Notes under the pieces: generated by a model | The model's database searches: none | What the model was told of the DNA's origin: nothing | The model's input: the letters and a program-made list of their open reading frames with translations, nothing else | Assembly (NCBI GenBank): GCA_013398295.1 | Contig: VZSF01006861.1 | Span: 1-64,000 of the forward strand | Length of the DNA stretch: 64,000 nucleotides | Direction: 5' to 3' | DNA from: Chionis minor | Taxonomy: Eukaryota > Chordata > Aves > Charadriiformes > Chionididae | Made by a program: the position numbers and the translations under genes | In this document: positions 1 to 12,100 of the stretch, piece by piece | Numbering within the stretch: the stretch's first letter is position 1 | Layout: each line of letters opens with the position of its first letter

Positions 1-21
1 GGCCGGGCCGGGCCGGGCCGG
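1..21. repeat. GGCCG pentamer repeat at the window edge
   Basis: Four GGCCG units; the tract may continue outside the window. Confidence 0.85.
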
Positions 22-260
22 CGCGTCCTTGGCGGGGCCCGTCAGGGGCGGGGGGTGAGAAGGGCGAGGCGGCATCGGGCCCCGCCCGCCCCGTCCCGCC
101 TGTCCCTTCTCGGGATTAAACTCGTGAAACGCACAAGCCTTTCCCGTCACGCTACACCGCGACGCAATTCTGAGGAACTCGCTGTGGAAGAATTTTGCGC
201 GCACGCTTCACTTCTCGGGCGGGATTACGCACTTCGCGCAAGTCAGAAAAGCCCTTGCTG
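1..260. promoter_or_regulatory. CpG-rich block, probable promoter of the neighbouring gene (MCCC2 by synteny)
   Basis: GC-rich and dense in CpG. It starts with a GGCCG pentamer repeat (1-21) and is followed by many CG dinucleotides up to about 240, in sharp contrast to the AT-rich sequence after 260. In mammals MCCC2 lies just downstream of BDP1 in the same orientation. Its promoter would then sit here, with the gene running left out of the window. No MCCC2 coding sequence is visible, so the assignment is inference. Confidence 0.5.
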
Positions 261-665
261 TTAGACATGCTTTGTCGCCCACTGCAGAGGTGCTACAGTG
301 GCAGGCTGTTTAAGATCTTGACCTTCCAGCACCTTCCAACTTCCCTCGTTGGAAATCTTTGCTGTTTTCCAGCATTCCGTTTTTTGTTTTGTTTTTCACC
401 AAAGCAACAGTATTTACAGAGAGATAACCAAGACACCAAGAAAGTTAAGCCCTATTCTGACACAGAAGCAGAAGCACACAACAACAACAAAGCCCCTGTG
501 GAAGCAGGCTCAGTCTCACCACTGTTCAGTGCACGCACCCCAGTCTCGCAGCCACAGCGTCAGCCATTCATTTAGCCCACAGTTTCATTAACTTGCTATG
601 CCTATGAGCATTTAAGAAAGGCAACTGACATTCTAAGAAATAGAAACACAGGTAATATAAAATAA

Positions 666-671
666 TTTATT
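666..671 (-). terminator. Distal poly(A) signal of BDP1
   Basis: AATAAA on the minus strand, the last one I see before the CpG-rich block at the left edge. Functional use is inferred from position. Confidence 0.55.
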
Positions 672-1149
672 CACATAATTTACATACAGAATATGACTAC
701 TTTCTTTGAAACAGAAAGCATGTATGCAATGATACAGGGAGTCAGACAACTCTTTACGAAGACATGACATAAGACTGCTTTGCGTAAAATGCTAAACTAA
801 TAGGCATTGAGATTTCACCCATCTTTTCTTACATCCTTCACCATTATAAAACTTTCATATGCTAAACAGAATGCAACGTTGTCTTATCTCTCTTCAAATT
901 AAATTTGTTCCTTAAAAAAAAAAAATCCTCTAACAAAGTGCATGTGATTTACTGCAGGGAAAAAATGTGTAGCCCCAATTAACAAGACAGATAAGGCACC
1001 TTAAATCTTAGGGGTGGTTTTTTTTGGTTTTGGTTTGTTTTTTTCCCCTTGTAATACAAATGCAAACTAAAATGTATGCAACTAAGTGTAGAATGGTAAT
1101 CACCTCAGAAAGTACTTAGGGCAACTATTCTATAGCCACTCCCTACAAA

Positions 1150-1155
1150 TTTATT
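1150..1155 (-). terminator. Possible proximal poly(A) signal of BDP1
   Basis: AATAAA on the minus strand inside the proposed 3' UTR. It would shorten the UTR by about 480 nt. Confidence 0.35.
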
Positions 1156-1387
1156 TTTAGGCACTATCAGTGCTAGTGATTTAAACAAGCCACATGTTTC
1201 AGGAACTAAACACTTGCATACATAAAATAATATATACAAGATAAACAATACATGGAGCTTTATGTATAGATTAATCTATTTCATAAGGTTTATGGTAAGA
1301 CAATATTTAGATAAACATTTCAAGTTAAATGGATTAGGCAAAGCACAAGATACTGTCTCAACAGAAACAGCTGTTGGTGATCCGGTT

Positions 1388-1427
1388 GGGTTTGGGTTTT
1401 TTTTGGGGGGTGGGGGGGTGGGGAGTT
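1388..1427 (+). repeat. G-rich tract opposite the BDP1 3' UTR
   Basis: Runs of 6, 7 and 4 G in a row with single T spacers. In the BDP1 mRNA this reads as a poly(C)-rich element, a possible PCBP-type binding site (inference). Confidence 0.7.
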
Positions 1428-2975
1428 GACAGTTACTTTACACTGGGACTGTTGGTACCTTTTCCATCACCTCAAAAAGATGCTGCTAGTGACATTTGAT
1501 TGACAGAGCCCTGCTAACATAGCAATTTGCAGCAACAGTAGTTTTTCCTATGTATTTTTCTGTATTGACAAAATGTTAAAGGCTCCTCCAAAAGCCTTGC
1601 CAATAGCTTATGAAAAGGCAAACATTCTCTAACTGCATAAAGTATTTCAAAATTAACTAGATACGTATATGAAAATATTTGCCAATAAATGGTTATCCAG
1701 TCCAAAGCTGAAGATAGTTTTCTTGACAGCATAACAATGCCATATAAACATCAGTTTCACTTTCATAATAAATAATTTGTTTTGCAAAAGTACCAGCTGG
1801 TATTAAGTAACAGGAGAAAAATTTAGACGAATGAAATCTACACTCTCATTTTTGTGTAATAAGGAGTTTCAGAATAAATATTGACTCTTTCAGTGACCAC
1901 CTGACTTTGAGACTGCATGAATCTTGTTACCTCATCAAGACAATCTGCTTGATGAGGCGAGTAAAAAATTAAGACTAAAATCTAAAGCTATGCTAGCATT
2001 TTATAGCAAGTTACAATACAGGTAGACATGCAACATGGGGAAAAGCATTCAAATTCAACTGCTTCAAAGTAGCAAATCCTCAAAGCAACAACATTGTATA
2101 GTTATGGTTTAAATCCAATCTCTTTGTGCTACTTTGTACTAGGGAAACCAAGAAGTCAGCAGAGATACAAACTACTACACATAAAATCAAGAAAAGGAAA
2201 TGGTATTTATCCCCTTGTTTTCAAATTCAGAAGGAAATTAGCATTTATCCTAGTAAACATTAACCTCTTCCAATCCAATGAGAGTTGCGAAGATTAACAT
2301 TGTGTAGCATCTTTTAAGTAAACTGTGTTTTTCCGGTTGTTCTTAATACATTTTTAAGGAACTAAGCCCATTTGGCTTTTCAGGCTAGGATCTTTTAATT
2401 TATGGAATTAAAAACTCTTACAAAAATATGTCATTTGGAGATGCTAAAACAAATACTCGCAGTGCTGATCATATCTATGTATTTACTACACTACTTCTAG
2501 TATTTGCATTCTGATCTACAGAGATTCCACTGTACATAAAAAAGTTCATTCCTTCTTCTAACACACTGACATAATATACTTCACAAAAAGAAGTAAAGAA
2601 CTTGTATAACCAGTACCACAAGACTTAGCATTAAAATTCAAAAGGATACTTATCACAAGATTAAGCATTTTTTCATTGCACTTTTCTGGAAGATCATCAC
2701 GCACACATTATCAGCGTCTAAACAAGTGAAATTATAAGCCAGCAACCACTGGTCTGGTCCAATGACATCAATGTAGTGGTTTAGATGTCAACATTTTAAA
2801 AGTATCCAGGTTGCTTCTGAAGGAATCCGTTTCATCTTTATGGAATTCATTAACAGCCTGGCTGACAGTAAGTGTGGCATAATGAATATCAGGACAAATC
2901 AGACCTTTTAAAAAAAAATACTATTTTCTTGTTGCATTATACTCTCAGATCCCACGTTTTTATAAAGCAAATTTG

Positions 2976-3104
2976 CTATTCTGAATCATCCACTTCCATA
3001 AAGATGTCACTGAAAAAATACTCAGAGATTCTGGTTGGCTCTTCTTCCTTCTCCTGATCTTTAGCACAAAGGGGTGGCTTCTCAGATGGCTCATTACTTG
3101 GAAC
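2976..3104 (-). CDS. BDP1: BDP1 exon 42, terminal coding exon and stop
   Basis: 129 nt including the TAG stop at 2976-2978. It encodes [16 protein letters not shown] at the C terminus, nearly the same as the human SEYFFNDIFIEVDETE end. This fixes the end of the gene. Confidence 0.97.
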   Translation of the reverse strand, partial: VPSNEPSEKPPLCAKDQEKEEEPTRISEYFFSDIFMEVDDSE

Positions 3105-6100
3105 CTAATAGAAAAAAAAAAGCCGCTTGTAACAATCTTACTCTGTTTCCGTGTGTGTGTGTGTGTGTGTATGTGTGTGTGTATATATATATTATGCACT
3201 TGAGTTTCCAGTTTAGATAAGAAGTTTAGACAAAAAAACCCTGAGTTTTCTGAAAATGGAAACAAGTAGATACATGTGCAGAGAAAAAAACAAAACTTAG
3301 TTCCCTAGAAGTTTCCTAGACATGCGCAAGTCAGGATTTATTCACTGGAGCAGGTATCTCTCTCAAAACATGAATACTACATACCCACCTACCCACTCCT
3401 GAAAAAACTAATTCAGTATTCTTCACATCTCAAAAATGCAAGGGCATTCAAAAGTAAACACATACCGTAACTGCAGCATCAGCAGCTACAATCTTACGCT
3501 CCACAGATGACGATGTGCTTGTAGAGGGAAGGGAACAAGATTCCCCATCATCCTTAGTGGATAGACTGGGTTTTTTTAGACTTCGCTTTGGAGTCACAAT
3601 CCGAGGTTTTTGGATCTTTCCTCTATTCCCTTTGGTATCTTCTGCAGATTCAGAACTATTTTTTTTGCAAATTAAAGATAAAAATCCTAATGGTTTTCGT
3701 CCACCCCTGTTCAGAACAAATACAGTCAGGATGTCATAGGATTGCTCCATAAAAGGAAGATGTAAATTGTATTACACTAGTCCAATTCATTACACCAGAA
3801 ACAAATACACACCCCTGAGATCTATAAAAAAATTAACAAAAAAACCCCCAAAAAGTCATTCTGAGAAAAGCTTTTGTGTTACTGAACATTCTTTCACAAG
3901 AGTTTTTCAAAGAGTTACAGAGACTCTCGACCATCTCCAACCCTGAGAACAGGAACTTACTATTTGCTACTAAACCTGTTACAAGCTACGTCTTCAGAAA
4001 GAGATTCCAAGAGGAATGGAGACATAGTCCTAAAGAACAGACTGAAAAGAGCATCCTTCATGTAATCAATGGAAAAAGAAACGTGATTCCCAAGGATGGG
4101 GCCACAGCAGATTACACAGATTAGATTAGCAGATTTCAGATTAGAAAGAAGACTATCTGCTGCAGTCTGTTAACAGTGTCATACCTAGTACCAGTGAATG
4201 TACAGAAGTCACCGTGATGAGGAAGGTACAGAGAGTATCAACTTTTCAGGTCTTTTAAGAGTTTGCAACTTTGAAAGCAAACTTTAAGGCAAGGATTATG
4301 ATGTTAATGCACCAGTTGCTGTGGACGTCTCAGGTACGAATAACCAGTTTTGGTACTCACACAGCATAATGAAAGAAAGAGCAGATGACAGGATCAGAAG
4401 AGATTAATAGAGCACCACAATCAAAATCAGTGAGCACAAGAGCAGTAGAGACCAGGTACTCAAATACTTAAACATTATAGAAAGGTATATTAAAAAAAAA
4501 TAATCCAGAGTCAGATGCATAGATAAGAGGAAAATCCTCAGTTTTGACGGCACAGAAACTCCTTTGGGGAAATGACACATCTAAGTTAGCCCTAAGAATC
4601 CAGTGTGCTGAGTACTATACCAGTAACAAATCTTACTTGGAGAAGAACAAAAATCAAAACAAGTGGATGGGTGTATAAATCACAACATTAGACTGAACTA
4701 AGGAAAAGAACAATTACCCTAAATCTGTACCAAGAGGCATCCATAAGTGTCTAAACAGACATACCATACATCAGTAGTGTCCCTTGGTCAATCTGCTCAT
4801 GTAATGAATAAAATAATTCAAATTTCAAAGCAGACAGTTTGATCCTTTCTAATTTGCTGAAAAGGGCAGATACTGTAACTCTTAGCCATGCAGGTCACAA
4901 ACAATGGTACTGCCCTTCTTGTAATACTAAGTGGAAAAAGGATATAAAAACCTCAATATGGAAATAAGGTCTTTTTTAAAGAAAAGGCAGACAAAACATT
5001 ATTGAATAAATACCTGAGTAATGGAGTTTTTGAACATGATGCCAGGCCTCCAGTATGTTCCAGCTGTCCAGATTCATGCACATCCCCCTGCTTTCCTTGT
5101 CCACTTATTTCTGCTTTTCTGTTACAGGTTAATCTGGATGTCACCTCCTCTTCCTGTTTGGATGCTGAATTCTCAAGTGGTGCTTTCCCTAAGTTCTCCA
5201 AAGTCTCAAGCTGGCTTTGCTCAGTGAGTGGTGACATAGACTCAGACACTAACACAGAGGGAAGTACTTTTTCCTCTGCTGAAGTGTCTGTTTTTTGAAA
5301 AGGATTGCCTGGAAAAGGAGTTCAGAGTCATTCAAGGACTTGATACTTAGTTTCACACAGCCCAAAGACATGTCTGATGTTAAGATGGCTTGTACCATTA
5401 CAAGGCAAGGGCTGAATTTTTGTGGGTTTTTTTTGTTTGTTTGGTTTTTTGTCATTTTATTTTTTGAAGTGACCACTAAGAATTAAAAGTTCATGGTCTA
5501 CCTTTACAGTCTGTAAGATCTTACAGATGTTATGGGGGAAAGCTGGAAAAGCTGCTAGAAGTGTGGTTTTACACACAACCATCCTTCCCATCCTTTACAG
5601 CACACCACAGAACTTAGAGAAGTCATCCAGCTGTTTAAGCTTCCACAATTTCCTTTTAAAGTCTTTTTCAGGGCCAAAAAGTAGTTCTCCAAACCCTTCA
5701 CAGCCTCAGATTGCTGAAGACTGCATTGTCAGCAATTCTGCTTTCCCTCTGATTCTTCAGAGGCAGATTAAGCTTTCAGACAATTACACTGTGCATACTT
5801 GGTTATTAGTGCTCTCCAACAGGTGGCAATATTTGCTTAAGATGACATGCTTAGTCCAAAAACACCTCCCAAATTTCACAAATAGTCTAGCTACAGCAAT
5901 ATTTTTACAACCATTATCAAATAAACATCCAGTTACATAACCCAAAACATTTAGTTTATTGCAGAGAACATGGAATGGTGGTATTAGGGTATTACTGGGA
6001 AAATATGTTTCTGCTTCTACATTACACAGCCTCAGACAGGACTATTTAGCATGACAAATAATACTAAACTGTGATGTATTACGCATTTACATTCATTATA

Positions 6101-9100
6101 CTTTATTTTACAACTTTAAGTTTACCTACCAGAAGCTACCATTGGAGCATTTGTGGATTTAATTGAATAACCCTGTATTTACAAGAAAAGAAAAAAAAAG
6201 AAGTTATTTCTCTATTTCTCTCAATAGAGAGGAGACAATGAAAGCTGATAAAGTTGTATCACAAATGTAGAGTTCTAAGAAGAGGAGCGATACATCTCCA
6301 GTACAGTATCATTCATCACTTAACTCATTTCCTTAGCAGGCTTTTCAAGGTGTTCTTATGATAAATGACTCAAGACAAGGATGTCAAGAGGTCAAAGAAG
6401 AGGACTGTTATCCAGACCTTCCTCGAAAAGTTCTCTGAATCATGTGGGGAATTATCATCCATTCCCTCACTCAGACACACTACACAATCTTAGCCTACTC
6501 AACAAAAATGAATGGTAGTCACGGCCACAAGCTCGATCGCATTCTAAAAGCACAGAGGGAAGCTGGAAACATGCTGGCCAGTTTTTATTTGCAGATTGTT
6601 CTTCTAAACTAATACCTGCTATGTTAAAAAATGGTATGAACATATCTAAAAACTTCTTCGTGTAACAGACACCATGAAGAATCATAACATTGTTCAGTGA
6701 ACCTAGAGAGCCTGCCAGTCATTCAATATACAGCCAGAGTTTCCCCTCCTGCAACGTCATTGTCGGGAATGCTGTGGTGAATGAACCAAATCAGATGTCT
6801 TGCCAGTGTGCATTCTATGAAGCCTAATAAAAAAGCCTGAGAGCCTGCAGATTCTCCAACTAAATCAGTAGCCAAAAAAACTGTTGTAGGGTTCAAAATA
6901 AAAAGCAATCTATGGGTGCTGATTTTCCTTTTAAGTTGGACAGGCAGCACCTTTTTAAGCAAGTGACACGGTTACATAATAAACACAATTAGAATGCTCT
7001 ATTACATGTTACGTATCTGCACTATAAATGCTTACTTCCCAAATTACCATCTCACCTTATAAGCGGTTTCCAAGTTATCTTCCACTACAATGGTGGACAG
7101 AGTTTTCTTGGCAGAAGGAAAATCATTCCCTTCAATCTCAGCAGCTGACCTTTTTTGAGTCGTCTGCATATTTGGAACAGGCGCTAATGATGCACTCTCT
7201 AGTTGCTTGGTTTCCATACTGCTGTTCAAAGGTGCAGCAAATTCATCCGCTGCAGTTGTCAAGGATCCAATACTGTTCATATATAAAGTCATTATTGTGA
7301 CTGTATAAGAAGCCAAAATTCACCTCGTATAACACTTCTGGATGGAAACTAGAGATGGATCTATGGTGATGCTCTTTCTGGCTTAATGTCAATAGTAGCT
7401 TCAAATGTACTGTACTATCTTGAGTTAGAGAACTGAGTTTTTCTAGTCAAAATTGAATCTAGTTACTTTAGCACTGTTCTGTTTGAACTCCGCTTGATAT
7501 TTTCATAAAATATAAAAATATGACAACTGCTTAACTGCCCTAGAAAATCCTAAAATACAGCATTATTTATATGCACAATTGAATCTTCATCCCCAGACTC
7601 CTACAGCCTTCCACCTCCTGTGGTATGATCCCCAAAGACAGCAAGGCATCTAGGGAAGCAGCAGACTAGGGATATAGGGTAAAGCAGTAAGGGACAGTGA
7701 GGCAGAAGATGTACCCTAACTCTGCATGTCAGCAATTCTGTCTATCATCAGTAGATCCACAGGAGAGAGTTCTGACATTGTATAGCCAAAATGCACTCAA
7801 AGACCTATCCTTCCAGTAACTAAGTGAATGACGTTAACATCTGATGACACAGGGCAAGGTCCTCCACAATAATGTGGAATTGCATCACATTTGTAATTAC
7901 AATCGGAGGACTTAACATTAATATAGTAACAGGTTTTTTTACAACTTTGCAACACTTCCAATTCTTCAGAATGTCTTTTTCCTTTTGATTGTTGTTTTTT
8001 TCCCCCCTCCCAAACTGACCAAGAGATTTAGTTCAACTGGAATGCTGAAATAACACTTGTTGCATTGCATTGAGGAGTACTCCTTGTGAAAGAAACTCAA
8101 ACCCTTTGTATCACAGCACTGCAAACCAACCATTATTCTTTTGAGTAATCAATTTGTTTGCTTTTTCAGCTCTTCTGTCTTTTGAACGTGGCATAAACTC
8201 AAGAGAATGACATCTGAATTTATGTCCACTGTTTATCATGTTCTCCAAAAAAACAACTACACTAAAAATCTGGAAGAGCAATTAACACTCGTAGATGCAA
8301 ATAAAAGAGCTACTTTATGAAACTGTTAAAGTACTGTAGAAATGCAAACATGCTTAGATTTTTAATTTCAATTAATTTTAATTCAAAGTATATTGAATGA
8401 ATATATATTCAATATATATAGAATATATTCTATATATAGAATAGACTCAGGCTGGACAAATGACTTTACTAAAAAGGAAGACTTGCTCTGAAGGATCAAT
8501 CAGAATTAAGGTTGACACCTAAATCCCAGCTAACTAAGACACTTAACTTTAAACCACTAACGAGATCTTTCTCAAAACTGATTAGAGCCCTTTTCACTTT
8601 CTTTATATTCTGACCAGTCTACCAAAATTATTTCCTCTTGCATTTCTTCTTTTGAGAAGTACCAGTCTGTAACACGCATTCAGGGAACAAACAAGGTTCA
8701 CAAAAAGTGTTTCACTTTGCTCAAAACAAAAAAGAAAAGCATTTACCTCTCCACTTCAGTCACGCTTGTTTCACTTGTATTTATTGGGCTGATAAGTATT
8801 GGGGCTGGTAGTAATGGTTCTGAAGTTTGTTCCAGCGAAGTAGATGCATCAAAATCTTTTGAGTTAGCTGGGATTTCCACCAATGTTAAAATGAATGTCT
8901 GTTCCTCCTCTGGACATCTATGATCATTGTTCACTACTGTATTTTTTTCAGGGAAATAAAAAAATAACAAAAATCTATTAGTCAAGTTTGAAATTACACA
9001 GTTCTCTTCATGCCCTCCCTACCTTGAGGAATTAAATTTTAGGCACTCATTTCTCCGTGGAAAAAGTCCCTGGGGATACTCTTGAGACAATATGCTTCCT

Positions 9101-12100
9101 CTTTTCTTAGATGAGAAAACGCATCATCGCCCCCTGAAGCCTGTTCATTGCAGTGGAGTTCTGATTACCATTCAGAATGAACAGTGTTAAAAATGCCTAG
9201 TAGGGATGGAGCTTTCTAAATGGGTATTCTACTATTAAAGAACAATTTGCAGTTTAATAATCTTGTGTAAGGGTGGTCAAATAGTCCCCTGTCTTTAATT
9301 CCAACTGTCACATATTAAGAGATACCTCTTTAAATGGCAGAAGTGTACTGTTTTGATGCTAAACACAAGGACTTTTGCCCTCACTGTGGAGCTGCAGAAG
9401 AGGACCTGAGAAGTGTAGTCTTGAATTTAATAAATGAAAAATATAAATAATTTAGGCAACAGATGGACATTAACAGATAACTGCCAACTGCCATCCATTA
9501 GAATGAATTTAAGGAGAGAACATTTGTAAAGTTGGAAAAAAAGATGGAAAACAACAGTGCTGCTCCATTACTTAAGACAGATCTCATTCTTGTTGATTTA
9601 AAGCTGCTGTTATTCCACCCGCAACTCACTTTGGTTCTGTATCTAATTAAAGATGATGTAAGATGCTCCATCCCAAGATCCTTACACTAACAAGAGCATA
9701 ACAACAGATGTCTAAGAAGAACTATTAGCTCTATCTTTTGCACATGCTCAGGAGTTAGAACTTTGGACTGCAGTTTCCATGTAAAGTAAGTGTTCTGGGC
9801 TTCTGACACAGGGAATTTCCCATACCTGAGACAAGTACTGGTTTCAAACCAGCTCCATTTCCATTTGTTTAAGGGAAAAGCAGCCATCACCTTCCTATCT
9901 TTCAGCGCACCTAATCAGTTAGGTGTTAATCTGCTGACTCACTACAGCTAAAGAGGGCAATCTGGTTGTTTTCTTCCTTTTTCTTCCCCTCTTCTCCTTT
10001 CTCCCTTGCTCCATGCTTGCACAGTCCAGCCCTCCTACTCACACGATTGACACTGGCATTCCCTCAACAACCTCATCAGCCACTACAGCTCACTAAGCCA
10101 GTGGAAAACTACACAGGTTCTCTCCCTTTGTCACAGTAAATTTTTGACAAATAAGTGAGTCAGAGACTAATAAAATGCTCTAACAACTGCTAAACCTAGC
10201 GCAAGGTAAGCGGCAGGAGCTCACAGTAGGGAGGACAGAGGAAGAAGTTTCCCTTCCACTGAAACTTAACGAAGTACCATTCAAAAAGTTCCCAAGTCTA
10301 GTTTGTGTTAATGAAAAGTAATGATAACAGGCTAGGGAGGCGAACGGCACCGTGCTGTGGGTCATCGTTTTTGTTAATGAAATAGACTGATTAATCATGT
10401 CAATGAAAACATTATAATTTTTTTTTTACTCATCTTTGCATAACCCCAAGTTACACACGACTGTGGGCTTTTGCTAACTTAGAATATTAGCACATTATAC
10501 CTGAAGTCTCTTCTGTGCTGCTCACACATTGCTGTTGAGAATCCTGAGTGCCAAATTCCTTCTAGAAATAACACATTTGAAATAAAACAAGTTAATAAAT
10601 CTAAGAAACAACTCTAGAAAACAGGAAAGAAACAAAGCAAAGAGCTGAAAAATCTAATGACATCATCATAATTGAATTTTGTCAGTTTTTACTTCTAGCT
10701 ATTCTAGGTTGAAGAATATTAGCCTGTCAAGGACAAGAAACACTTGGGCAATGCAAAATTTACATGCACCTCATTGTCTGTATTGATGGTTTGTCAAAAT
10801 AAATTTGTACTTCCTACAGCACAACTCTGTCAGAGATGACTCACATAATAAATTGCTCAGTGGCACTAAGAACACAAATTCCTCCAACCATTACAAAACC
10901 ACTGAGTGCCCAAGAAAAACACCAAGCTCTACAACTCATCTATCCCTTCCTTTTATGGCATGTACCTTTGCTAAAAACAGGAATACTCCACTGCAAGTTG
11001 CGTCTTCTCACAGTCTTTGCCTGTCCTGTAAGAGCCAAATCCTTCTTGTACCTTGTTCTAACATGAGATCAGCCTTGATATATCAACAGGTTACACTGGG
11101 GAAACAAGCTACTACCCACCCTCCCAGAGGGGTAGGTCTTCCTCCCCCTCTACTCTGCCCTGGTGAGACTACAACTTGACTACTGTGTCCAGTTCTGCGC
11201 TCCCCAGTTTAAGAAGGACAGGGAACTGCTGGAGAGGGCACAGCAAAGGGCCATGAAGATGATTGGGGGCTGAAGCATCTTTCTTATGAGGAAAGGCTCT
11301 TCTGAGGAACTTCTTCCCTTTGAGGGTGGCAGAGCACTGGAACAGGCTGTCCAGACAGGTGGTGGAGTCTGAAACTCTGGAGACATTCCAAACCCACCTG
11401 GACGCCATCCTGTGCAACCTGCTGTAGGTGGACCTGCCCTGGCAGGGGGGGTTGGACCAGATGATCTCCAGAGGTCCCTTCCAATCCTTAACGTTCTGTG
11501 ATTCATCAGCTATTCCACCATTAACTGCAAGTATATTGATCTCACAGAACACTAGAAAACCTCAGGGAACTTGGAATGAATCTTTCTCTCAAGAAGAAAT
11601 AAGACACGTCTTATGTATACTAGAACAAGGATACACAAACCACTGCAAAGAAATGGATGTGAAAGATATACTGTTTGTCCATAATAATATACATGTAAAA
11701 CTCCTTGTTAGGTTTTGAAATAAATGGGAAAGAACACAGTAGAGGATAAAGTTTGTTTTAAACAAAGCAAATGAAGGTGATAATGAAAATGCTGCATCCA
11801 GCAGTGACACTTTAACCTAATTTTAATTTAAACAAATACAACAATAAGAAGTCAGGCTGAATGAATACATGAGTCCTACGTAATTTGCATTAAAACTCTT
11901 TAAAAAATTGCTCAAAATTTTGCTGACTTAGTTATCATTTATGGCTCAAATGCTATAAACTGAGGCTTGCAAAGATTACGTTTGTCTGAAAGACGAGGTT
12001 GGGTTACGCCTTTGCAAAAAAGAAAGTTTCATTCACCAGCTGAAGTATCAGGTCTTTAAAATCGGTGAGTACATTTACAGTGAAAACCTCTTGCTTTACA

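Larger units (their letters stand above)
645..2975 (-). other. BDP1: BDP1 3' untranslated region
   Basis: About 2.3 kb of AT-rich sequence follows the stop codon with no convincing further coding exon. It runs to a canonical AATAAA (minus strand, 666-671), so cleavage is expected near 645. Another AATAAA lies at 1150-1155 and could give a shorter transcript. The end is inferred, not observed. Confidence 0.65.
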
